A DNA stretch of 8,556 bases from an uncultured Collinsella sp. Lineage in GTDB: Bacteria; Actinomycetota; Coriobacteriia; Coriobacteriales; Coriobacteriaceae. How positions within the stretch are numbered: position 1 is the stretch's first letter; the number at the start of each line of letters is the position of its first letter. Of the stretch, positions 1 through 5,302 are shown piece by piece. The translations under genes were made by a program, and so were the position numbers. The notes below the pieces were generated by a model. The model made no database searches. It saw only the letters and a program-made list of their open reading frames with translations, and was not told where the DNA came from. The stretch spans positions 1 through 8,556 of the forward strand of contig USQE01000038.1 of assembly GCA_900556675.1 (NCBI GenBank), given 5' to 3'.

Positions 1-2
1 GC

Positions 3-32
3 ATAGACCTGGTGGTCATGCCCGACGATTGA
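3..32 (+). CDS. possible 3' end of an upstream gene (partial, unidentified)
   Basis: Frame 3 is open from the window edge and reads IDLVVMPDD before a TGA at 30-32. Its codons (GAC CTG GTG GTC ATG CCC GAC) resemble those of the neighbouring high-GC genes. Too little is visible to name a product. An alternative open frame (frame 2) runs from the edge to a TAG at 83-85 that overlaps the rlmB ribosome binding site; its arginine-rich translation and rarer codons make it less convincing, though a stop inside the next ribosome binding site is common in operons. I cannot tell which frame, if either, is real. Confidence 0.25.
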   Translation: MDLVVMPDD

Positions 33-54
33 AAGGCAAGGTGCCGTGGCTCGG

Positions 55-84
55 ACGGTCGATTCTTGACCGTTATCTATTTTA
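55..84 (+). other. small hairpin upstream of rlmB
   Basis: ACGGTC (55-60) and GACCGT (68-73) form a perfect 6-bp stem with a 7-nt loop, followed by the T-rich stretch TATCTATTTT up to the rlmB ribosome binding site. It could be a weak terminator of an upstream gene or a leader structure. A 6-bp stem may also be chance. Confidence 0.3.
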
Positions 85-96
85 GGAGGTCGCTTT

Positions 97-1011
97 ATGG
101 CCGACAATCGCAAGCGTGCGCCTCGTGGCGGCAAGCAGGCCGCTTCTGGCGCGCGTCCGATTCGCCGCAATGATCGCGCTGCCGCTCCTAAGGGCCAGCG
201 CGATCGCGCCCAGGCTGCGCGTCCGCAGCGAGATCGCAACCGCGACGCTGTCCAGGCTCCCAAAGGCGAGTTTATCGAAGGTCGTCGTGCTGCCGCCGAG
301 GCGCTGCGCACTGGTTTTCCCATCAAGTGCGCGCTCATTGCCGAGGGCGGGGAGCGCGATGCCGCGCTGTCGCGTCTGGTCGATGACCTCAACGCCGCGG
401 GTGTCCGCATTAAGTACGTGCCGCGTGCACAGCTCGATGCGCTGTCGAGCCATGGCGCTCACCAGGGCATCGCGCTCGAGGTTGGCAACTTCCCCTATGC
501 CGATGTCGCCGATATCCTCGATCGCGCGGGTGACGGCCCGGCACTTGTCGTGGTGCTCGACCACGTGACCGACGACGGCAACTTTGGCGCCATCGTGCGC
601 TCCGCCGAGGTCGTGGGCGCCGCGGGCGTCATCATCGCCAACAAGCGCGCCGCCGGCGTGACCGTGGGCAGCTACAAGACCTCTGCCGGCGCCGTCATGC
701 ACCTGCCCATCGCGCAGGTTCCCAATATCGCCCGTGCACTCGATGACCTCAAGGCCGCTGGCTTTTGGGTGGGCGGTGCCTCCGAGCACGCCGAAGGCAG
801 TTGTTGGGATGCTCCCTTCGAGGGGCGCGTGGCGCTCGTCATGGGGTCCGAGGGCGATGGCATCTCGCGCCTGGTGCTCGAGAAATGCGACTTTTTGACC
901 AAGCTTCCCCAGCGCGGCATGACCGAGAGCCTCAACGTTGCCCAGGCGACTACAGCGCTATGCTTTGAGTGGTTACGTCGCAACGCCGGCGAGCTCATGG
1001 GGGAGGAGTAG
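97..1011 (+). CDS. rlmB: 23S rRNA (guanosine-2'-O-)-methyltransferase RlmB, SpoU family
   Basis: A TrmH/SpoU-family methyltransferase (304 aa) that transfers a methyl group from S-adenosylmethionine to the 2'-OH of a guanosine in 23S rRNA; it is cytoplasmic and dimeric with a trefoil-knot fold in known members. The N-terminal substrate-binding domain spans about residues 56-132 (GEFIEGRRAAAEALR, then LSSHGAHQGIALEV). The three SpoU motifs are clear: motif 1 around 152-170 (LDHVTDDGNFGAIVRSA, with N162 and R168), motif 2 at 247-256 (LVMGSEGDGI) and motif 3 at 276-284 (TESLNVAQA). Residues 1-55 are an Arg/Lys/Ala/Gln-rich, low-complexity extension absent from E. coli RlmB, probably a disordered RNA-binding tail. 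The ATG at 97 follows AGGAGGT at 84-90. The next gene starts 3 nt after the stop, so the two are very likely co-transcribed. The family call is firm; the exact target base (G2251 in E. coli) is assumed by homology. Confidence 0.93.
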   Translation: MADNRKRAPRGGKQAASGARPIRRNDRAAAPKGQRDRAQAARPQRDRNRDAVQAPKGEFIEGRRAAAEALRTGFPIKCALIAEGGERDAALSRLVDDLNAAGVRIKYVPRAQLDALSSHGAHQGIALEVGNFPYADVADILDRAGDGPALVVVLDHVTDDGNFGAIVRSAEVVGAAGVIIANKRAAGVTVGSYKTSAGAVMHLPIAQVPNIARALDDLKAAGFWVGGASEHAEGSCWDAPFEGRVALVMGSEGDGISRLVLEKCDFLTKLPQRGMTESLNVAQATTALCFEWLRRNAGELMGEE

Positions 1012-1014
1012 CGC

Positions 1015-1692
1015 ATGTCCAAGAAGAACCGCGCCAAGTCCAAGGCCAAGCGTTTTGGCGAAGGCTCGGCCAAGCCGATTGTCTCGGCCGCGACCTATGG
1101 TGTGGGCGGCAATGCGTTTGCGCAGGCCATCGCCGATCCGGTCTCGACGGTGCACTCTAATAAGCCCGAGCTGTTAGTGGTCGACGGCTACAACGTGATC
1201 CACTGCACGCCGCGCTACGAAAAGCTCGTATACGACCATTCCGACGATCCGTATTCCAGCGACGTCCACGATATGGCGCGCACCGCGCTCATCAACGACG
1301 TTGCGGCGTTTGCCCAGGGCCGCTACGAGGCCGTGATCGTGTTCGACGGTGCGGGCAATATCTCCAGCGAGCGCCCCAACCTGCCGGCCCGCGGCGTGCG
1401 CATCGAGTTTTCGCCGACGGGCGTATCGGCCGATACCGTGGTGCAGAAGCTCTGCATCGAGGCGCGCGAGGAAGGCCGCGCGTGTTCTGTAGTGTCGAGC
1501 GACGGCACGATCCAGGCCGTCGTCATGGGCAAGGGCGTCACGCGCATCTCGAGCCGCATGCTGGTGGACGAGATCAAGCAGATCGATAACGACGTTCACG
1601 AGGCAGAGGAAGCTCCGCAGATCAAGATGACCCTGGGCAGCCGCCTGAGCCCCGAGGCCCTGGCCAAGCTCAAGGCTCTGCGCGGGAGGTAG
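1015..1692 (+). CDS. yacP: YacP-like NYN-domain (PIN-fold) ribonuclease
   Basis: A 225-aa protein of the NYN/YacP family, whose Bacillus subtilis member (YacP, renamed Rae1) is a ribosome-associated endoribonuclease. The PIN-like fold is recognised from VVDGYNVI at 55-62 (D57), a second acidic strand VFDG at 109-112 (D111), SADTVVQKL around 138-146 (D140) and VVSSDGTIQ at 159-167 (D163); these acidic residues form the expected metal-binding set. The first ~50 residues are a lysine-rich extension (MSKKNRAKSKAKRFGEGSAK) not needed for the fold and possibly rRNA-binding. The ribosome binding site GGGAGGAG (about 1000-1008) lies inside the end of rlmB, so translation is probably coupled. The rlmB-yacP neighbourhood is conserved in many Gram-positive bacteria. 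The fold is confident; the cleavage target is unknown. Confidence 0.85.
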   Translation: MSKKNRAKSKAKRFGEGSAKPIVSAATYGVGGNAFAQAIADPVSTVHSNKPELLVVDGYNVIHCTPRYEKLVYDHSDDPYSSDVHDMARTALINDVAAFAQGRYEAVIVFDGAGNISSERPNLPARGVRIEFSPTGVSADTVVQKLCIEAREEGRACSVVSSDGTIQAVVMGKGVTRISSRMLVDEIKQIDNDVHEAEEAPQIKMTLGSRLSPEALAKLKALRGR

Positions 1693-1719
1693 GGGAGCTG
1701 ACGGCGCGACGCTGCCTCG

Positions 1720-3060
1720 CTAACTCCATTCAGCGATGTCGATCATTCTACGGAGGCGCCATGTAAGCGCCTCTTTTAGATATGGCAGCCTTGCCGTTAG
1801 TGCGTCGTTTCTGGACAGAATCTCGATTGCCTCGTCAACGAAGCCTTCGAGTTTGTCGCCGTCAAACCAGCCCATGTCCTCGACGAGCAACATTTGTTTG
1901 GCGGGGCTTGAATGAAATTGTGCGCTGGTAAAACTGTGCTCTCCCGCCCTAAGCTCCTCTAGTGATATGTTGCACCAGAGTGATGAGCCCGAATCGAAGA
2001 TGGGGGCTGGTCTGCAGACCAGTGAGTTGACGTTTCGCACGAGGCCGAAGTTGCGCCAATGACGATCGTAGTTGGCAATGATGTCATCGCATACGATCAT
2101 GCGGTCAAGGGCGTCTTTTATATCTGTCGCTCCAAGCTCCTTGCAGTTTGCTACATACCGTTCGTAATCGGTTAGTCGCTCGTCTGCATTTGCATGCTGG
2201 TTTACATAGAACGCAGGGACATATTCTTCTTCGTCAGTTAAGAAGACATTGCATGTGCTCAAGGCAGAAGTACCCGCGCCTTCGAGCGAATAGGGTACAT
2301 AATCGCAGGCGTTTAGGATGCGACGGTGAAGTGCAGTCGCCACCATCTCGTTATAGGGTTCCTGGTTTAGATGCGCACCTGCCTTGTGGAGGATTCGACG
2401 GTCATCCTCGCATGTCCAGTACTTTTGAAGATTGCCGTCCGAGGTGTTGTCGGGCTTTGCGGCAGCTGCCTTGCCCTCTGGGGCGAAGGGCGCGATGCTG
2501 AGAGAGACGTCGTCAAAAGCATTATTGAAGAAATTGATATCTTCCCACGCGAGACCGGAGTCTTGGGGCCTAATCCAATATTGGTCGGATAGGGAGAGGC
2601 CGAGATTTCGCTGGACGAGTTCATCGGGAACATCGACTGCGGCTTCTGCAAGCAGGGAGGCTAGCCCAATGCGTGCGAGCGGGATACCGCGGCCGCGCCA
2701 CCAGATGCGGAAGGAGTCGAGCGATATGGGGCTATTAGGGCCAAATACTCCAATAGGGGCGTGGGCGTAATCGATGTCGGCACCGATGTGGGTAAAGTCT
2801 TTTCGCGATGTGCTGTAGACCAGCTGAGCGACTTCGTACGTGCGGTTCATGAGGGTGAACGCGATCTCGCTCTTACCGTGGCCGCGGCGGGGACGTCCCC
2901 CCGTTTTGGTCACGGAGCGGAGTCGCGTGTCGACGCTGTCTTTGTCGATGAGCCATACACCAGAAGCCTTGCGGGCGGTCAGCGCGCCGTTCTTAATGAG
3001 CTCCTGCACCCTGCGCGGAGTGATGCCGAGCAGCTCGGCAGCTTCCTTGGTAGTAAGCAT
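1720..3060 (-). CDS. HipA-type kinase with N-terminal excisionase/MerR-like HTH
   Basis: A 446-aa protein in two parts. Residues 1-47 form a helix-turn-helix of the excisionase/MerR type (TTKEAAELLGITPRRVQELI, then GVWLIDKDSV). After a basic linker, the rest resembles HipA-like Ser/Thr kinases: SLSDQYW at 156-162, PDNTSDG at 203-209, a likely ATP-binding lysine K226 followed by QEPYNE, the catalytic-loop signature NYDRHWRNFG at 330-339 (candidate D332 and N337), and a metal-binding FDSG at 355-358 (D356). E. coli HipA phosphorylates GltX and is restrained by HipB; no separate HipB-like gene is adjacent here, so the fused HTH may do that job. The ATG at 3060 is chosen because GAAGGG lies 7 nt upstream and the HTH begins there; an in-frame ATG at 3102 would put 14 extra codons into the palindromic promoter. 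The gene is visibly AT-richer than its neighbours and stands alone, consistent with horizontal acquisition. The kinase fold is well supported; target and toxicity are inference. Confidence 0.82.
   Translation of the reverse strand: MLTTKEAAELLGITPRRVQELIKNGALTARKASGVWLIDKDSVDTRLRSVTKTGGRPRRGHGKSEIAFTLMNRTYEVAQLVYSTSRKDFTHIGADIDYAHAPIGVFGPNSPISLDSFRIWWRGRGIPLARIGLASLLAEAAVDVPDELVQRNLGLSLSDQYWIRPQDSGLAWEDINFFNNAFDDVSLSIAPFAPEGKAAAAKPDNTSDGNLQKYWTCEDDRRILHKAGAHLNQEPYNEMVATALHRRILNACDYVPYSLEGAGTSALSTCNVFLTDEEEYVPAFYVNQHANADERLTDYERYVANCKELGATDIKDALDRMIVCDDIIANYDRHWRNFGLVRNVNSLVCRPAPIFDSGSSLWCNISLEELRAGEHSFTSAQFHSSPAKQMLLVEDMGWFDGDKLEGFVDEAIEILSRNDALTARLPYLKEALTWRLRRMIDIAEWS
1753..1777 (+). terminator. 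terminator-like hairpin for rlmB-yacP inside the convergent gene
   Basis: GAGGCGC (1753-1759) and GCGCCTC (1767-1773) form a perfect 7-bp GC-rich stem with a 7-nt loop, followed directly by TTTT (1774-1777) on the plus strand. This is the shape of a Rho-independent terminator for the rlmB-yacP operon, which ends only 60 bases upstream. It lies wholly within the C-terminal codons of the convergent HipA-like gene. The 27-bp gap between the two stop codons holds no terminator of its own that I can see. The short U tract keeps this at moderate confidence. Confidence 0.5.
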
Positions 3061-3064
3061 CACG

Positions 3065-3137
3065 AAACCCTTCGTCAAAACGAATAGTTTTATATATAGC
3101 AATTGTAATTAAAACTATTCGTTCTGACGAATGGTTT
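3065..3137. promoter_or_regulatory. nested inverted repeat: paired operator-like sites at the HipA-like promoter
   Basis: Two 28-base arms (3065-3092 and 3110-3137) are inverted repeats matching at 26 of 28 positions, separated by a 17-bp AT-only-like spacer containing TATATA. Each arm carries its own smaller palindrome TTCGT-N4-ACGAA: at 3071-3084 (N4 = CAAA) and 3118-3131 (N4 = TCTG). Their centres are 47 bp apart, about 4.5 helical turns. The layout suits two dimeric DNA-binding sites flanking a core promoter, most simply bound by the HTH of the HipA-like protein (autoregulation, as HipB does at hipBA). The regulator is inferred; the palindromes are read directly. Confidence 0.7.
3068..3073 (-). 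promoter_or_regulatory. ribosome binding site that fixes the HipA-like gene start
   Basis: GAAGGG on the minus strand lies 7 nt upstream of the ATG at 3060. No comparable site precedes the in-frame ATG at 3102, so translation most likely starts at 3060. The site overlaps the gene-proximal operator-like palindrome (3071-3084), so a bound regulator could also affect the transcript start region. Confidence 0.5.
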
Positions 3138-3182
3138 TGAGATTGAGGGCGAACCGACAGAAATGAACGGGCCTGGTACCTG

Positions 3183-3212
3183 TTGTTGCTGGATTTTGCA
3201 TATTTGTATAAC
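3183..3212 (+). promoter_or_regulatory. candidate promoter for tRNA-Thr(TGT)
   Basis: A -35-like TTGTTG (3183-3188) and a -10-like TATAAC (3207-3212) are separated by 18 bp, placing a start near 3219, about 65 nt before the mature tRNA. The -35 is only a partial match, so this is tentative. Nothing else gene-like is visible in 3138-3284. Confidence 0.4.
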
Positions 3213-3284
3213 GCCGTGTGGCCTGTTGCACCCCGTCCGTAATTCCTTTATTCTTAACAGGCTTCGCGCGAAAGCGCCAAGTGT

Positions 3285-3359
3285 GCCAGTGTGGCGCAAC
3301 GGTAGCGCAACTGATTTGTAATCAGTGGGTTGCAGGTTCGATTCCTGTCACTGGCTCCA
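3285..3359 (+). tRNA. tRNA-Thr(TGT)
   Basis: A complete 75-nt cloverleaf: acceptor GCCAGTG/CACTGGC, D arm GCGC...GCGC, anticodon stem ACTGA/TCAGT with loop TTTGTAA (anticodon TGT, reads ACA), T arm GCAGG-TTCGATT-CCTGT, discriminator T, and an encoded CCA at 3357-3359. It is a single-gene unit with its own terminator just downstream. Confidence 0.96.
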
Positions 3360-3369
3360 TGAGAGTTTC

Positions 3370-3408
3370 GGGCTCTGTTCCCTTGTGGGACAGGGCCCGT
3401 TTCTATTT
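3370..3408 (+). terminator. Rho-independent terminator of tRNA-Thr(TGT)
   Basis: GGGCTCTGTTCCC (3370-3382) pairs with GGGACAGGGCCC (3387-3398), with one bulged T, a 4-nt loop, and the T-rich tail GTTTCTATTT after the stem. It begins 11 nt after the tRNA CCA end, the usual spacing for a tRNA terminator. Confidence 0.8.
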
Positions 3409-3469
3409 AGGTGGTGCGCCATCGGGTTAGCGCCCATCCCGTTTTTGGTTTGTCTCGTCCTCCAGTTTG

Positions 3470-3524
3470 TCTAAATCTGTAACACCAAGACCGATATTTG
3501 GCATCTAACTGTTACAGATTGAGA
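3470..3524. repeat. palindromic repeat element, copy 1 (TGTTACAGAT half-sites)
   Basis: The half-site TGTTACAGATTTAGA on the minus strand (3484 to 3470) faces TGTTACAGATTGAGA on the plus strand (3510-3524) across a 25-bp centre. The arms pair perfectly for 11 bp, mismatch at one base, then pair for 3 more. The centre carries a small CCAA/TTGG inner stem. A second element with the same dimensions starts exactly 80 bp later. No coding sequence covers it. It could be a REP/MITE-like element or a double operator; the sequence alone does not decide. Confidence 0.75.
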
Positions 3525-3549
3525 TGAAACTTAGGGTGTTTTAGGAATA

Positions 3550-3604
3550 TCTTGATCTGTAACATGTAGAAGCGGAATAGGCCTCTTGCTGTTACAGATC
3601 GAGA
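3550..3604. repeat. palindromic repeat element, copy 2 (TGTTACAGAT half-sites)
   Basis: The same architecture as the element 80 bp upstream: TGTTACAGATCAAGA on the minus strand (3564 to 3550) and TGTTACAGATCGAGA on the plus strand (3590-3604), again with exactly 25 bp between arms. The eleventh stem pair is G-C here but A-T in copy 1, a compensatory change that keeps the stem. The centre forms an inner stem AGAAGC/GCCTCT with one mismatch. The conserved arms with divergent centres suggest selection on the arms. Confidence 0.75.
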
Positions 3605-3636
3605 CAAGGGCGGGTGCGGACCTGGATGTTCTGCTC

Positions 3637-3700
3637 GAGCGTGGATTTCTGGACACGCGAGAGAAGAAAATCTTCCGACCGGAGAACGAGCGTGGATAAT
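3637..3700 (+). repeat. two copies of the GAGCGTGGAT intergenic repeat
   Basis: GAGCGTGGAT occurs at 3637-3646 and again at 3689-3698. The second copy sits within GGAGAACGAGCGTGGATAAT (3681-3700), which matches 7732-7751 at 19 of 20 bases. The first copy is followed by CACGC (3654-3658), giving a short GCGTG/CACGC hairpin. These look like degenerate copies of the repeat that forms the long hairpin at 7740-7800. I see no gene in 3406-3756. Confidence 0.6.
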
Positions 3701-3756
3701 TAACTTGGATAGGGAGCTAAGGTAAACACCGATTGTCTATCGAAGGCTTTAGAAAC

Positions 3757-3797
3757 AACGACCCCGATTTCATTGTGGAATCGGGGTCGTTTGTGCC
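3757..3797 (-). terminator. terminator hairpin downstream of the PTS/glycosidase operon
   Basis: AACGACCCCGATT (3757-3769) and AATCGGGGTCGTT (3779-3791) form a perfect 13-bp stem with a 9-nt loop. On the minus strand the stem is followed by the T-rich tail TGTTTCT, making it a good Rho-independent terminator for the operon whose last stop is at 3893. On the plus strand it is followed by TGTG, so it may act weakly in that direction too. It lies about 100 nt beyond the PTS stop codon. Confidence 0.75.
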
Positions 3798-3892
3798 TGA
3801 GGAATCCGAATGGACTAATCGAGCTCCTAAGGGACTTCTTGAGTTCTTGCTAATGGTCTGCCGAGGATGTCCCCAATGCAAGCAGCGGGCAT

Positions 3893-5293
3893 CTACTCAA
3901 TATAGTTGGGATTCTTCTTGATGATCACGCGTGCAGCGATGAACGAGACAACGATGGCGATGACGGCGACAACGCACGCCAGTACGAAGTTGCCCATGGA
4001 TCCATCGGGAGCGATAAAGATCAGCGCAGAAAGAAGACCGGGGCATGCTCCCGCAACATACTCCTTCAGGACGAAGATGCCTGCAGGGAGTCCCGCGCAG
4101 AGGGCGCCGATTGCTGTGCCGACAAGCAGGCGGGGACGCTCGATGAGGCAGCCGTAAAATGCGGGCTCAGTTACGCCACAGAGTGCGGTGACGGCAACCG
4201 TGGTGACCATACCTCTCTTCTCCTTGTTGCCTTTCATTGCAGTTGCCAAGGCGAGACTCGTGCCGCCAATGCAGAGGTTTGAGATGAAGCCAAAGATGAT
4301 GGGCGCCCAGCCGAGCTGCGCCAAGCTCGTAACTTCGATCGCGATGTAGGCCTTATCAAGACCGAGCATGACAAAATAGGGGTTAAGGGCTGCAAGGATT
4401 GGAGTAGCGATAAATGCCACGTTATCCATGAGCCACGTGGCGGCATCACTCAGCGCGTAGCCCATCATGCTGCCGGCGGGGCCGAGGATAATCAGCTCAA
4501 CAGGCACGACGATGAACATGGTGAGCAGCGGCTTCAAGAACAGTTTGGTAATGTCGGGGATGATTTTCTGAAGACCGCGATCAACAAAGTACATGAACAC
4601 AACGCCCAGTACGATTGGCACCACCGTGCTCGAGTAGTCATTCGTCGGGATGGGGATGCCAAGAAAGTCGAGACCCTCAGCACCGCTAATAGACGAGCTA
4701 ATCATGATTGCGCCCAGCAGTGCGCCCATGATAGGCTGCATCTTCATGACGGCGGCGAGCTGATAGCCGAGGTAAACGGGCAGGAAGCTAAATGAGGCGC
4801 TGAAGATCGCCAGCAGAACCTGGGCGGTTCCGCTATCGGTGCTCAATCCACAATAATTGACCAGGAGATTCTTGATCGAAAGAATGAGTCCGCCAACGAT
4901 GAGCGCCGGGACGATGGGCATGAATACCTGTGCAGAGACGTTCCCGAATTTCTCAATCAAGCCCATGGCGGTGTTATCGCTTTTAATGCCTTCTGCAAGG
5001 TCTTTGGCGGTTTGGGCATCGTCGGCAACCGTGCCACCGCCGACTTCGATTCCCGCGAAGTCGAGGAAGTCGTTGTAGGCCTCGGTGACGTTGGGGCCGA
5101 TGATCACCTGAAGCTGGCCACCGCTGACTACTGCCCCGAGCGCCTGGTCAGCCGATTTGGCGAGCTGGAGATCGATGATCGAGGTGTCTCGTGCGTCGAT
5201 GCGAAGGCGCGTCGCACAATGAGTTACCGATGTAATGTTCTCTTTGCCGCCAACAGCCTTTAGGACTGTTTCGGACATTGCCTGATATTTCAT
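3893..5293 (-). CDS. PTS system beta-glucoside-type EIIBC permease (no IIA domain)
   Basis: A 466-aa sugar permease of the glucose/beta-glucoside PTS family, which imports a sugar across the membrane while phosphorylating it. The IIB domain covers about residues 1-85, with the phosphorylated cysteine C26 in SVTHCATRLRI and the downstream QVIIGPNV. A linker leads into the IIC domain (about 108-462) with roughly ten hydrophobic segments; recognisable stretches are VFMPIVPALIVGG, DYSSTVVPIVLG (219-230), and GVTEPAFYG (373-381), the counterpart of the family GITEPA motif. BglF-type proteins usually carry a C-terminal IIA domain; here the chain stops after NPNYIE, so a IIA protein must act in trans. 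AGGAG at 5300-5304 overlaps the stop codon of the upstream glycosidase gene, so the pair is translationally linked. The start is supported by the typical family beginning (MKY...LKAVGGKENI). The family is certain; the sugar is not, though a phospho-beta-glycoside is implied by the neighbour. Confidence 0.92.
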   Translation of the reverse strand: MKYQAMSETVLKAVGGKENITSVTHCATRLRIDARDTSIIDLQLAKSADQALGAVVSGGQLQVIIGPNVTEAYNDFLDFAGIEVGGGTVADDAQTAKDLAEGIKSDNTAMGLIEKFGNVSAQVFMPIVPALIVGGLILSIKNLLVNYCGLSTDSGTAQVLLAIFSASFSFLPVYLGYQLAAVMKMQPIMGALLGAIMISSSISGAEGLDFLGIPIPTNDYSSTVVPIVLGVVFMYFVDRGLQKIIPDITKLFLKPLLTMFIVVPVELIILGPAGSMMGYALSDAATWLMDNVAFIATPILAALNPYFVMLGLDKAYIAIEVTSLAQLGWAPIIFGFISNLCIGGTSLALATAMKGNKEKRGMVTTVAVTALCGVTEPAFYGCLIERPRLLVGTAIGALCAGLPAGIFVLKEYVAGACPGLLSALIFIAPDGSMGNFVLACVVAVIAIVVSFIAARVIIKKNPNYIE

Positions 5294-5302
5294 CTCTTTC
5301 TC

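Noticed and set aside
82..789. 235-aa open frame on the minus strand opposite rlmB
   Set aside because: It is a high-GC shadow of rlmB: low-complexity Gly/Ala/Arg/His content, no recognisable domain, and rlmB itself has a clear ribosome binding site and family motifs.
1693..3284. Integrative element inserted at tRNA-Thr(TGT)
   Set aside because: The HipA-like gene is AT-rich and next to a tRNA, but there is no integrase, and I found no duplicate of the tRNA 3' end to serve as an att site.
3218..3430. 70-aa open frame on the plus strand overlapping tRNA-Thr(TGT)
   Set aside because: It reads straight through the complete tRNA and its terminator, so it is not a gene.
3470..3700. CRISPR array
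   Set aside because: There are repeats here, but they are inverted pairs with fixed 25-bp centres and only two units; no run of direct repeats with unique spacers and no cas genes are present.
3733..3921. 62-aa open frame on the plus strand
   Set aside because: It spans the 13-bp terminator stem and the end of the PTS gene and has no ribosome binding site, so coding is unlikely.
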